Of a stretch of DNA of 64,000 bases, positions 8,641 through 17,158 are shown piece after piece. The notes below the pieces were generated by a model. It worked only from the letters and a program-made list of their open reading frames with translations. It was not told the origin of the DNA and ran no database searches. Source of the DNA: Micromonospora ferruginea. GTDB taxonomy: Bacteria; Actinomycetota; Actinomycetes; Mycobacteriales; Micromonosporaceae. The position numbers and the translations under genes were made by a program. Each line of letters begins with the position of its first letter. The first letter of the stretch is position 1. The stretch spans positions 306,001 to 370,000 of the forward strand of contig NZ_CP059322.2 in assembly GCF_013694245.2 (NCBI RefSeq), written 5' to 3'.

Positions 8641-10347
8641 ATGGCCCGGGCACAGCAGAACGAGAAGGCGACGGCCGTCCGGACCACCACCACCAGTCGT
8701 GGTGTCCGGACCATGTCGAAGTCCGCGATGGTGGCACTCGTCGCCTCCGTGCTCGGCCTCGCGTGGGCGGGCGTGGAGCTGGCCGGCGCCGGCGGCGCCA
8801 TGTACTCGTACGGTTTCTTCTTCACCGAGTTCTTCGCCGGGGTGGTCACCCTGGTCTCGCTCAGCCTCACCGTGATGCTGGGGCTGCTCGCCACCGACCG
8901 GCTGGTGCTGCTCATCCGGCACCGGGTGCTGCTCCAGTCGGCACACCGCGCCACCGGCGTGCTCGGCGTGGCCGGGCTGGTCTTCCACGTCATCACCAAG
9001 ATCGCGATCGGCCGGGCCGGCCCGACCGACGCGGTGGTGCCGTTCGTCGGCGGCAACGGCCTCTACGTCGGGCTGGGCACCGTCGCCGCGCTGCTGATGG
9101 TCGGCGTGCTCTGGACCGGCCTGATCCGGGTCCGGTTCGCCGGCGTCGGCCCGAAGTGGTTCTGGCGCGCGCTGCACTCGATGGCGTACGTGTCCTGGCC
9201 GTTCGCGCTGTTCCACGGCCTGAACGCCGGCCGGGCGGCGAAGGGCTGGGTGGTGCTCAGCTACCTCGCCTGCGTGCTGCTCGTGCTGGTGGCCCTGCTG
9301 GTGCGCCTCTCCGTCCACCTCGGCAAGCGCAGCCGTGAGCAGCACCAGGCCGCCGCGCTGAACAAGGCGATGGCCGGCAAGGGTGAGGAGCGCACCGGCG
9401 TGTTCGCGGCGCTGAAGAGCAAGAAGGCCGCCGGCAAGGAGGAGAGCGGCGCCGGCACGGGCCGCTGGGCCGAGGCCACCGCGACCTGGACCGCGCCGGC
9501 CGGCACCGCCCGGCGGCGCGACCCCGAGCGGTTCGCCGTACCGGTGGTGCCGGAGCCCGGGTCGCTGCGCGAGCCGGTCCGCGCGGCCGCCGCCCGGCGG
9601 CGCGCCGAGGAGCCCGCCGAGCCGACCCGCCGCGCCCGGACGACCGAGGTTCCCGCCGAGCGGCCCACCCGCCGCCGGGACACCGCCGCCCGGGTCCGCG
9701 ACGACGAGCGCGAGCCGCGCCGGAGCCGGGACGCCGAGCGGGTGCCCGCGGTCCGGCGGAACACCGAGGAGATGGAGACGGTCGGCGAACGGTCCCGTCG
9801 CCGCCGGGGCACCGAGGAGCGGGTGAGCCGCCGGTCCCGGGTCGAGGAGGAGGTCGCCGCGCAGTACTCCGCGCCGCCGGAGAGCGGTGGCCGGCACTCC
9901 GCCCCGCCGGACACCGGTGGCCGCCACTCCGCCCCGCCGGACAACGGCCGGTACGCCACCCCGGCCGAGGTGGCCCGCTACTCGGCCCCGCCGCGCCCGA
10001 CCGACGAGGCGGAGGAGCCGTGGGACAGCCCGCGTCGCTGGGCCGGCGAGCCGGTCTCGGCGGATCCGATCTCCGCCGGACCGGTCTCGGCCGAGCCGCG
10101 CAGCGGGACCGGCCGGCGCTACCGCGACGAGGAGGACGTGCCGGAGGAGCCGGACTACTGGCGCCCGCCGGCCCGCTACGCCGCCGACGACGACGCGTTC
10201 GTCGACGACACCCCGACGCTCGTCGACCTCGCCTCCCGCCGGGCCATGCGCGCCACCAAGGAGACCCGCTCCGGCCGGCGCAAGAAGGCCGACGCGGACG
10301 CGGTCGACGGGGCCTACTGGGCCGGGCTGCGGGGTGAGGCACGGTGA
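8641..10347 (+). CDS. Di-heme cytochrome b-like membrane protein with long charged tail
   Basis: A 568-residue protein. Residues 28-228 form about six membrane helices. Two helices each carry a pair of histidines at heme-ligand spacing: His102 and His116 (AHRATGVLGVAGLVFH), and His179 and His192 (HSMAYVSWPFALFH). Spacings of 13-14 are the signature of bis-heme ferric-reductase-like or NOX-like proteins, so transmembrane electron transfer is likely. Residues 235-568 are a disordered Arg/Glu/Pro-rich tail with a repeated GGRHSAPPD motif. It heads an operon: its TGA overlaps the start of the NuoF-like gene (GTGA). ATG 8641 follows a GAGGAG site. The electron acceptor is unknown. Confidence 0.8.
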   Translation: MARAQQNEKATAVRTTTTSRGVRTMSKSAMVALVASVLGLAWAGVELAGAGGAMYSYGFFFTEFFAGVVTLVSLSLTVMLGLLATDRLVLLIRHRVLLQSAHRATGVLGVAGLVFHVITKIAIGRAGPTDAVVPFVGGNGLYVGLGTVAALLMVGVLWTGLIRVRFAGVGPKWFWRALHSMAYVSWPFALFHGLNAGRAAKGWVVLSYLACVLLVLVALLVRLSVHLGKRSREQHQAAALNKAMAGKGEERTGVFAALKSKKAAGKEESGAGTGRWAEATATWTAPAGTARRRDPERFAVPVVPEPGSLREPVRAAAARRRAEEPAEPTRRARTTEVPAERPTRRRDTAARVRDDEREPRRSRDAERVPAVRRNTEEMETVGERSRRRRGTEERVSRRSRVEEEVAAQYSAPPESGGRHSAPPDTGGRHSAPPDNGRYATPAEVARYSAPPRPTDEAEEPWDSPRRWAGEPVSADPISAGPVSAEPRSGTGRRYRDEEDVPEEPDYWRPPARYAADDDAFVDDTPTLVDLASRRAMRATKETRSGRRKKADADAVDGAYWAGLRGEAR

Positions 10348-11810
10348 CGCGGACGACCGTCCCGCCGGTGGCCTGCGTCGGCGAGCCCCGCCTGACCGCC
10401 GGGTTCGCCGAGTTCGGCCGGCTCGACCTGCTCGCCCACGAGGAGGTGCACGGCCCGATCGGCCCGATGGAGCCGGCCGCGCTGCTGCGGCTCGCCGAGG
10501 CGATCGACCTCAAGGGCAAGGGCGGCGCGGGCTTCCCGTTCGCCCGCAAGCTGCGCGCGGTGCTGGAGTCCTGCGAGCGGCAGGACCTCGCCGCCGTGGT
10601 GGTGGTCAACGCCACCGAGGGGGAGCCGGCGAGCTGGAAGGACAAGGTGCTGCTCACCCGGGCCCCGCACCTCATCCTGGACGGCGCCGCGCTGGCCGCG
10701 TTCGCGTTGGATGCCGAGGAGATCGTGATCGGGGTGGCCGACGACGACGTGGGCCGGCCCTCGCTGACCGAGGCGTTGCAGGAACGGCGGATGCCGGTGC
10801 CGACGACCATCGTCACCGTGCCGCACCGGTTCATCTCCGGTGAGGGCGGCGCGCTGGTCAACGGCATCAACGGCCTGCCGCACATCCCGCCCGGCACCAA
10901 GAAGCGCTCCAGCGACTCCGGCGTCAGCGGGCTGCCCACCCTGCTCTCCAACGCCGAGACGTACGCGCAGCTCGCCGTCGCCGCCCGGATCGGCCCGTAC
11001 GAGTACGCGGCGCTCGGCACCGACGACGAGCCGGGCACCGTGCTGCTCACCGTCACCGGGTCGGCGAAGCGGCCGGCCGTGGTGGAGTGCGCCGCCGGCA
11101 CCCCGCTGCGCGAGATCCTCGACCTGTGCGAGGTGCCGCCCGGACCGGGCATCCTGATGGGCGGCTACCACGGCAAGTGGATCACCGCCGAGGCGGCGGC
11201 GCGGGCGGAGGTGTCCCGTCGGGGGCTCACCGCGGTGGGCGGCACCCTCGGCGCCGGCATCATCGTGCCGCTCGGCGCCGACACCTGCCCGCTCGGCGAG
11301 ACCGCCCAGGTGGTCCGCTACCTGGCCGGCGAGTCCGCCGGGCAGTGCGGCCCGTGCAAGATGGGCCTGCCCGACCTGGCCCGCTCCGTCGACCTCGCGG
11401 TCTCCGGCAGCGCGCCGATCGAGCTGGTCCGGGCGGCGGCCGGCGACGTCAAGGGGCGCGGCGCGTGCAGCCACCCCGACGGCACCGCCCGGTTCGCGCT
11501 GTCCGCCATGGAGGTGTTCGCCGAGGACCTGCGGCTGCACGCCACCGGGGAGGGCTGCGGCAAGCGGGTCAAGGGCGTGATGGGGCTGCCCGGCGCGCCC
11601 GACGGCAACCCGCAGAAACTCACCCTGGACTGGTCCCGCTGCGACGGCCACGGGCTCTGCGCGCACGTGGTGCCGGACTTCATCCGGCTCGACGGCAACG
11701 GCTACCCCGCCTTCCCGCCCACCCCGGTGCCGACCTGGCTGCGCGAGGGCGCGCTCAAGGCGGTCAAGGTCTGTCCCGAACTCGCGTTGCGGCTGGTCAA
11801 GTCCGAGTAG
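10344..11810 (+). CDS. NuoF-like NADH/FMN iron-sulfur protein fused to a single-cluster ferredoxin
   Basis: A 488-residue soluble flavoprotein resembling the NADH-binding subunit of complex I. The FMN loop KGKGGAGFP (residues 58-66) is intact, and the Fe-S region shows ESAGQCGPC and GRGACSHPDG. In canonical NuoF the first of four cluster cysteines sits where Ala332 is here; only C335, C338 and C375 remain. The last 65 residues are a ferredoxin of the CxxHxxC...CP type (C433, H436, C439, C477), a 3Fe-4S or 4Fe-4S module seen in actinobacterial ferredoxins. Translational coupling to the di-heme protein suggests it feeds electrons from NAD(P)H to the membrane hemes. Confidence 0.85.
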   Translation: MTRTTVPPVACVGEPRLTAGFAEFGRLDLLAHEEVHGPIGPMEPAALLRLAEAIDLKGKGGAGFPFARKLRAVLESCERQDLAAVVVVNATEGEPASWKDKVLLTRAPHLILDGAALAAFALDAEEIVIGVADDDVGRPSLTEALQERRMPVPTTIVTVPHRFISGEGGALVNGINGLPHIPPGTKKRSSDSGVSGLPTLLSNAETYAQLAVAARIGPYEYAALGTDDEPGTVLLTVTGSAKRPAVVECAAGTPLREILDLCEVPPGPGILMGGYHGKWITAEAAARAEVSRRGLTAVGGTLGAGIIVPLGADTCPLGETAQVVRYLAGESAGQCGPCKMGLPDLARSVDLAVSGSAPIELVRAAAGDVKGRGACSHPDGTARFALSAMEVFAEDLRLHATGEGCGKRVKGVMGLPGAPDGNPQKLTLDWSRCDGHGLCAHVVPDFIRLDGNGYPAFPPTPVPTWLREGALKAVKVCPELALRLVKSE

Positions 11811-11836
11811 CCGACCGACCACCCCAGGAGGCGCCG

Positions 11837-12436
11837 ATGCCACCCCGTAACGTCCGGCACGCCGGCGCCGCCGTCGTGCTGGCCGCCGCCATCGCCGCCA
11901 CGGGCGCCTGCGCGGTCGGCCCGGAACGGGCCGCGCCCGCCGGCGCGGTGGCCGCGGCGCCCACCGCGACCGCCACCGCGTCGCCGGCCACGCCGAGCAC
12001 GTCGGCCGCGCCGCCGGCGCCGGCCACGGTGCCGAAGACGCTGTCGTTCGCCGGGAAGACCCTCGACGGTACGGCGTTCTCCGCCGCCGCCCTGGCCGGG
12101 CGGCCGGTCGTGCTCTGGTTCTGGGCGCCCTGGTGCGCCACCTGCGCCAGCCAGGCGTGGACCGTCGCCGAGATCGCCCCGAAGTACCGGGACACCGTGC
12201 CGATCGTGGGCGTCGCCGGGCTGGGCGAGCAGAAGGCGATGAAGGAGTTCGTCACCGAGTTCGACCTGGCCGGCACGCCGCAGCTCGACGACCGGGCCGG
12301 TGCGGTGTGGCGCCGGTTCAAGGTGGCCGAGCAGAGCACGTTCGTCGTCCTCGACCGGGACGGAAAGGTCGTCCACCAGGGCTTCCTGGACGGCGAGTCG
12401 CTCACCCGGCAGGTCGAGACGCTGGCCCGGGGATGA
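11837..12436 (+). CDS. TlpA/redoxin-type thioredoxin-fold protein, exported
   Basis: A 199-residue thiol-disulfide protein. It has an N-terminal export signal with a Cys at residue 25 in a weak lipobox (ATGAC), then an Ala/Pro/Thr-rich linker to about residue 65, then a thioredoxin fold with active site APWCATCASQ (CxxC). ATG 11837 follows AGGAG by seven bases and is 26 bases after the NuoF-like stop. The stop overlaps the CcdA start (ATGA). Facing the cell exterior beside CcdA, it most likely receives reducing power from CcdA and reduces extracytoplasmic thiols such as apocytochrome c or other proteins. Confidence 0.88.
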   Translation: MPPRNVRHAGAAVVLAAAIAATGACAVGPERAAPAGAVAAAPTATATASPATPSTSAAPPAPATVPKTLSFAGKTLDGTAFSAAALAGRPVVLWFWAPWCATCASQAWTVAEIAPKYRDTVPIVGVAGLGEQKAMKEFVTEFDLAGTPQLDDRAGAVWRRFKVAEQSTFVVLDRDGKVVHQGFLDGESLTRQVETLARG

Positions 12437-13356
12437 CCGGCGCGCTGCTGCTCGCGCTGACCGCCGGCATGCTCGGCGCGGTCAACCCGTGCGGGTTCGC
12501 GATGCTGCCCGCGTACCTGTCGTTGCTGGTGGCCGGCCCCGGCGACGGGCGCGGCGCGGTCCGCCGGGCGCTCACCGCGACGGCCGGGCTGACCCTCGGG
12601 TACGTGCTGGTCTTCGGCGCGTTCGGGCTGGCCGTCGCGCCGGCCGCCGACTGGCTGCGCCCCCGGCTGCCGTGGCTGACCGTGACCCTCGGCGTGCTGC
12701 TGGCGCTGGCCGGCGTCTGGCTGCTCGCCGGCCGGCGGCTGCCCACGCCGCGCCCGTTCGCCACCGCGCCCCGGCTCACCCGCACCTGGCCGTCCATGGC
12801 GCTGTTCGGCGCGGCGTACGCGCTCACGTCGCTGACCTGCGCGATCGCGCCGTTCCTGGCGATCGTGGTGACCAGCCTGCGGGCCGGTTCGCCGCTGCGC
12901 GGGCTGGCGCTGTTCGGCGCGTACGCCCTGGGGATGGCGCTGGTGGTGGGCGTGGCCGCGCTCGCCGTGGCGCTGCTGCGCGGCCGGGTGGTGGCGCGGC
13001 TGCGCGGCGCCGGCGCGTGGGTGCCCCGCCTGAGCGGCCTGGTGCTGCTGGTCGCCGGCGGCTACGTCGCCTGGTACGGCTGGTACGAGGTGCGGCTGGC
13101 CCTGGGTCGCCACGACGCGTTCGGTGACCCGGTGGTGGTGGCCGCCGCCGCCGTCCAGCAGGCGTTGGTGCGCGCGCTGGACGCGGCCGGCCCGGCGCTG
13201 CTCGCCGCGCTCGCGCTCGCGCTCGCGCTGCTCGCGGTGTGTGTAAGGAGGGGCCCCCGCTTAACGCATCCGGTAGAGGCGGGGGCCCCGCTTAACAGCG
13301 AGGCCCCCGTGAGCAGCGTGGTCCCCACGCCTGCGGTGGTCAGCGACCGGCAGTGA
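12433..13356 (+). CDS. ccdA: CcdA-type transmembrane thiol-disulfide transporter
   Basis: Polytopic DsbD-gamma/CcdA family protein with about six to seven membrane helices. The two redox cysteines lie in the conserved NPCGFAMLPAYL (helix 1) and LTCAIAPFLA (helix 4) segments. It moves electrons from cytoplasmic thioredoxin to the exported TlpA partner encoded just upstream. It is coupled by ATGA overlap. The last 37 or so codons (from about 13243) are not CcdA-like: they are the palindromic repeat at 13243-13296 read through in an open frame plus a short tail, and the gene ends 17 bases inside the convergent serS 3' end. Function is confident; the tail is an oddity. Confidence 0.88.
   Translation: MTGALLLALTAGMLGAVNPCGFAMLPAYLSLLVAGPGDGRGAVRRALTATAGLTLGYVLVFGAFGLAVAPAADWLRPRLPWLTVTLGVLLALAGVWLLAGRRLPTPRPFATAPRLTRTWPSMALFGAAYALTSLTCAIAPFLAIVVTSLRAGSPLRGLALFGAYALGMALVVGVAALAVALLRGRVVARLRGAGAWVPRLSGLVLLVAGGYVAWYGWYEVRLALGRHDAFGDPVVVAAAAVQQALVRALDAAGPALLAALALALALLAVCVRRGPRLTHPVEAGAPLNSEAPVSSVVPTPAVVSDRQ
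13243..13296 (+). repeat. GC-box palindromic repeat, copy 3, inside the ccdA reading frame
   Basis: Same two-box structure as the other copies: TAAGGAGGGGCCCC, the spacer with CGGTAGAGG, then GCGGGGGCCCCGC and TTAAC. Here the TAA that terminates other genes is out of frame, so ribosomes would translate the element as VRRGPRLTHPVEAGAPLN. Confidence 0.85.
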
Positions 13357-14626
13357 GGCGGTCGGTGCCGAGCTTGTCGCGCAGCACCTCCGGGACCACG
13401 ACCGAGCCGTCGGGCTGCTGGCACTGCTCCAGGATGGCCGGGAACAGCCGGCTGGTGGCCAGCGCCGAACCGTTGAGGGTGTGCACGAACCGGGTCTGCT
13501 TACCGCCCGGCTCGCGATAGCGGATGGCCGCCCGGCGGGCCTGGTAGTCGCCGGCCCAGGAGACCGACGACACCTCCTTGTACTTGCCGGTGCTCGGCAT
13601 CCACACCTCGATGTCCAACGTCTTCTTCATCGAGGCGCTGGCGTCGCCGGCGGCGAGCAGGCTGGTCTGGAAGTGCAGGCCCAACTGGTCGACCAGGCCC
13701 TCGACATGACCCACCATCGCCGCCAGCGCGGCGTCGGCCTGCTCCGGCAGCGTGAACTGGAAGATCTCCACCTTGTTGAACTGGTGGCCGCGCACCGTCC
13801 CGCGCTCGTCGGAGTGCGAACCGGCCGCCTCCCGGCGGTAGCACGGGGTGTAGGCGAACGCCTTCAGCGGCAGCTTCGGTGTCTCCAGGATCTCGTCCTG
13901 GTAGGCGCCCAGGATCGCCGTCTCCGACGTGGGCAGCAGGAACTGGCCGCGCGGGGCGGACTGCTTGTCGAGGTGGTAGACGTCGTCGTAGAACTTCGGG
14001 AACTGGCCGGCGGCGAAGCCGGCGGTGTCCAGCAGCAGGTGCGGCGGGAGCAGGAACTCGTAGCCGGCCTGCACGTTCTGCTCGATCAGCCAGTTGACCA
14101 GCGCCCACTCCAGCCGGGCGCCCATCCCGGTGTACATCCAGAAGCCGGAGCCACCGAGCTTCACGCCCCGCTCGTGGTCGACCAGGCCGAGCGCGCGGCT
14201 CAGCTCCACGTGGTCGCGGACCTTCTCGATGGCCGGCGCCTCGCCGAACGTCCGCACCACCCGGTTGGCCTCCTTGCCCCCGGCGACCACGTCGTCGGCG
14301 GGCAGGTTGGGCAGCTCGCTCATCGCCGAGCGGAGCCGGGACTGCACCTCGTCGAGCTGGGACTCCAGCTCCGCGAGCTGCTTGCGCTCGGCCTCCGGCG
14401 CGGTCTGCTGCGGCGTGACGCCGGAGCGCTTCGCCTCCGCGTACGCGCGCGCCTCGGCCTTGCGGCGCTGCCGCTCGGCGTCGATCTCCGTGATCAGGGC
14501 GCGTCGCTCCTGGTCGAGCCGCTGGATGTCGTCCAGCGCCCGGGTGACCTCGGCGGGATCCAGACGCTTCGCCAGCGCGGTCGCCACCGCCTCGCGATCC
14601 TTCCGGATCAACTCCATGTCGAGCAT
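13340..14626 (-). CDS. serS: Seryl-tRNA synthetase
   Basis: A 428-residue class II aminoacyl-tRNA synthetase that charges tRNA-Ser (and tRNA-Sec where present). The N-terminal antiparallel coiled-coil arm that grips the long variable arm is visible at about residues 30-105 (Lys/Arg/Glu/Ala-rich). The class II motifs follow: motif 2 CYRREAAGSHSDERGTVRGH, with the serine-specific Glu/Arg region, and motif 3 in NGSALATSRLFPAILE. It is full length for the family. It ends in a 17-bp tail-to-tail overlap with ccdA. No T-box leader is evident in the short upstream gap. Confidence 0.97.
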   Translation of the reverse strand: MLDMELIRKDREAVATALAKRLDPAEVTRALDDIQRLDQERRALITEIDAERQRRKAEARAYAEAKRSGVTPQQTAPEAERKQLAELESQLDEVQSRLRSAMSELPNLPADDVVAGGKEANRVVRTFGEAPAIEKVRDHVELSRALGLVDHERGVKLGGSGFWMYTGMGARLEWALVNWLIEQNVQAGYEFLLPPHLLLDTAGFAAGQFPKFYDDVYHLDKQSAPRGQFLLPTSETAILGAYQDEILETPKLPLKAFAYTPCYRREAAGSHSDERGTVRGHQFNKVEIFQFTLPEQADAALAAMVGHVEGLVDQLGLHFQTSLLAAGDASASMKKTLDIEVWMPSTGKYKEVSSVSWAGDYQARRAAIRYREPGGKQTRFVHTLNGSALATSRLFPAILEQCQQPDGSVVVPEVLRDKLGTDRLTAGR

Positions 14627-14673
14627 GCTGCTCGTACGCCTCCGTCCAGGCAGTCAGGTAAGACCCCCAGATG

Positions 14674-15804
14674 CTACCGTCGCGGCCCCGCCGGCCCGGG
14701 CCGGCCCACGTTCTCCAGGCGCACCGGCATGAGGATGGAGAACGCGTGCGCGTCGTCGGCCCGGCGTACCGCCAGCGGCGTGATCGGCCCGTCCAGCTCC
14801 AGCACGAGCTGGCTGCCGCCGGCGTCCAGCGCGTCGAGCAGGTACTCCCGGTTCACCCCGACCCGCAACGCGCCGTCCGGGCCGTCGGCCGCGGCCGGGT
14901 CGACCAGCCGCAGCTCACCCCGGCCGTCCAGGCCGAGCGCGACCACCTCGTGCGCGACGCCGTCGTGCGCCAGGTGCCCCACCCGGACCCCGTCCGCGGT
15001 GAGCGCCGCGCGCAGCGCCGCGCCGTCCACCGGGATGCGGTACGCGGGCGCGTCGCCGACCCGCGCCCGCAGCAGCCGGCGGTAGTCCGGGAAGTCGTAC
15101 GGCAACCCGGTCACGTCCAGGGTGCGACCGGCGACGGAGAACGTCACCCGGCCCGCCGCGACGACGGCGTCGATGGTGGGCGCGTCGGTGTCGAGCAGCG
15201 CGCGCAGCTCGTCCACCGCGTCCACCGGCAGCAGCGCGCTCACCGGCGGCCCGTCGACCGTGGCGTCGACCCGGGCCACCGCCATCCGGTGCCGGTCGGT
15301 GGCGACCAGCCGTACGCCGTCCGGCTCCACGGCCAGCAGCACGCCGGACAGCGCCGGCAGCTCCGGGTCGGCGCCGGCGGCGAAGCGTACGGCGGCCACG
15401 GCGGCGGCCAGGTCGGTGCGGGACAGCACGAGGCGGATGGTCACGGTGGGCTCCTCCGGGTCGATCAGGCGACGGATCCGGGAGAGTTCACGACGCGCGT
15501 CGGCGAGGCCGTCCTCCAGCCGGCGCAGGTGCGCGTCCAGCAGGTGGTGCACCTCGTCCGGCCGGTGCCGGCGCCGCAGCGCCTCGGCGATGCCGGCCAG
15601 CGGCATGCCGACCCGGCGCAGCCCGGCGACCAGGCGGGCCGGGGCGACCTGGTCGCCGGTGTACCAGCGGTAGCCGGTCACCGGGTCGACCCGGGCCGGC
15701 GTCAGCACCCCGGAGCGGTCGTAGAACCGCAGGGCGCTGATCGTCAACCCGCTGGCCCGGGCCAGCTCACCGATGCTGCGAAGCTCGCTCTCCACGGCCG
15801 TCAT
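14674..15804 (-). CDS. MerR-type HTH regulator fused to a DNA polymerase III beta-clamp-like domain
   Basis: A 376-residue protein. Residues 8-75 are a MerR winged HTH (SIGELARASGLTISALRFYD, VDPVTGYRWYTGDQ), followed by a helical linker to about 115. From 118 to the end the protein resembles DnaN: LSRTDLAAAVAAVRFA, PALSGVLLAVEPDGVRLVAT, DRHRMAVARV, and at the C-terminus VNREYLLDALDAGG and HAFSILMPVRL, the closing motif of sliding clamps. Such fusions are annotated in some actinobacteria as beta-subunit family proteins, but I know of no experimental role. It could bind DNA or a ligand, or interact with clamp-binding peptides. It runs towards serS, 47 bp upstream. Confidence 0.82.
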   Translation of the reverse strand: MTAVESELRSIGELARASGLTISALRFYDRSGVLTPARVDPVTGYRWYTGDQVAPARLVAGLRRVGMPLAGIAEALRRRHRPDEVHHLLDAHLRRLEDGLADARRELSRIRRLIDPEEPTVTIRLVLSRTDLAAAVAAVRFAAGADPELPALSGVLLAVEPDGVRLVATDRHRMAVARVDATVDGPPVSALLPVDAVDELRALLDTDAPTIDAVVAAGRVTFSVAGRTLDVTGLPYDFPDYRRLLRARVGDAPAYRIPVDGAALRAALTADGVRVGHLAHDGVAHEVVALGLDGRGELRLVDPAAADGPDGALRVGVNREYLLDALDAGGSQLVLELDGPITPLAVRRADDAHAFSILMPVRLENVGRPGPAGPRR

Positions 15805-15844
15805 CCTGTGCCCTCCACCAGGTCGAGGGTCAACGCCCCGAGTT

Positions 15845-15898
15845 GTTAAGCGGGGGCCCCGCCTCTACCGAATGCGTTAAGAAGGGGCCCCTCCTTAC
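15845..15898 (-). repeat. GC-box palindromic repeat, copy 4
   Basis: On the minus strand it starts at the TAA stop codon of the reductase gene (15895-15897) and continues as GGAGGGGCCCC, spacer, box and TTAAC. The gene's stop codon is therefore supplied by, or shared with, the repeat. Confidence 0.85.
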
Positions 15899-17070
15899 GC
15901 TGTCAGGGTGCGGAAGGTGATGCCGGCGTGGACCAGGCGGTCCAGCAGCGCGTCGCCCATCGCGGCCACCGGGGTGAGCTGGCCGGCCGTCGCCGGCAGG
16001 TCGTCGAAGGCCAGGCAGAGCGCCGACTCGGCGAGCATCTTGGCGGTCTCGTCGTAGCCGGGGTCGCCGCCGGCCACCTCGGTCACCACCCGCCGGCCAC
16101 CACCGGCGCCCACGAACCGCACCCGGAACCAGGACTTCGCCCGCTGCTCGGCGCTCGGCCCCTGCCCGGAGGAGAGCCGTCCGAGCAGCCAGCGCCGGGT
16201 CGGCGGCACCTTCACCAGCCCCACCACGGCGGCCAGGCCGACGCCGGAGACCAGCACGGTGGGCAGCCGCTTCATCGCGGCGAAGTGCCGGTAGCGGAAG
16301 TCCGGGCCGTACTCGGGGCGGGCCGCCGCCGACCGGCGGACGATCTGCGGGTCGATGGTGGGCAGCGGCGCCGCCCACTGGCCGAACTCGCGGACCCGCC
16401 CGACCCGGCCGGGCACCGCACGCACCCGCCGCCCCTCCGGTCGCGGCTCGACCGCCCGGCGGGCCCGCGCCGCCCGGCTCATCTCGCCGGTACGGGCGAA
16501 CGCGGTCAGCGCCGAGTGGTAGGTGCCGGCGGAGAACCGGCCGCCGGCCCGCACGTAGCCGTCCACGGTGACCGGCCCGTCCGCCGGGAGCTGCTTGACC
16601 GTGTACCAGGCGCCCAGGTCGTGCGGGATCGAGTCGAACCCGCAGGCGTGCACCAGCCGGGCCCCGGTGCGCACCGCCTCGGCGTGGTGCCGCACGTACA
16701 TCAGGTCGACGAACTCCGACTCCCCGGTGATGTCGACGTAGTCGGTGCCGGCGGCGGCGCACGCGGCCACCAGCGGCTCGCCGTGGTGCACGTACGGGCC
16801 GACGGTGGTGGCGACCACCCGGGCGCTCTCCGCCACCGCCCGCAGCGACGCCGGGTCGGTCACGTCGGCGGTGAGCAGGGGCAGCTCGGCCAGGCCGGGG
16901 TCGATCGCGGCCAGCCGGTCGCGTACCGCGGCGAGCTTGGCCGGGTTGCGGCCGGCGAGCGCCCAGCGCAGCCGGTCCGGCGCGTGCCGGGCCAGGTACT
17001 CGGCGGTGAGGCCGCCGGTGAAGCCGGTGGCGCCGAACAGGACGAGGTCGTACGCGCGCTCAGTGGGCAT
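15895..17070 (-). CDS. Saccharopine-dehydrogenase-like NADP-binding oxidoreductase (trans-enoyl-reductase type)
   Basis: A 391-residue protein with an N-terminal Rossmann fold (LVLFGATGFTGGLTAEYLA, matching GxxGxxG) and the family blocks VVATTVGPYVHHGEPLV and ITGESEFV. The long C-terminal part fits mycobacterial trans-acting enoyl reductases and related proteins, which work on complex lipids, more than true lysine-pathway saccharopine dehydrogenase. I chose ATG 17070, where the Rossmann strand begins, over the longer frame. Its stop codon is part of a palindromic repeat. The substrate is not predictable. Confidence 0.82.
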   Translation of the reverse strand: MPTERAYDLVLFGATGFTGGLTAEYLARHAPDRLRWALAGRNPAKLAAVRDRLAAIDPGLAELPLLTADVTDPASLRAVAESARVVATTVGPYVHHGEPLVAACAAAGTDYVDITGESEFVDLMYVRHHAEAVRTGARLVHACGFDSIPHDLGAWYTVKQLPADGPVTVDGYVRAGGRFSAGTYHSALTAFARTGEMSRAARARRAVEPRPEGRRVRAVPGRVGRVREFGQWAAPLPTIDPQIVRRSAAARPEYGPDFRYRHFAAMKRLPTVLVSGVGLAAVVGLVKVPPTRRWLLGRLSSGQGPSAEQRAKSWFRVRFVGAGGGRRVVTEVAGGDPGYDETAKMLAESALCLAFDDLPATAGQLTPVAAMGDALLDRLVHAGITFRTLTA

Positions 17071-17158
17071 CCGCCGAGTGTGCCACCCGTGCTGTCCGGG
17101 CAGTGCGTTCACGGCCCTCGCTTCGCTCGGTGCGTTCGCCCATGCGTCCTGGCCGGGC

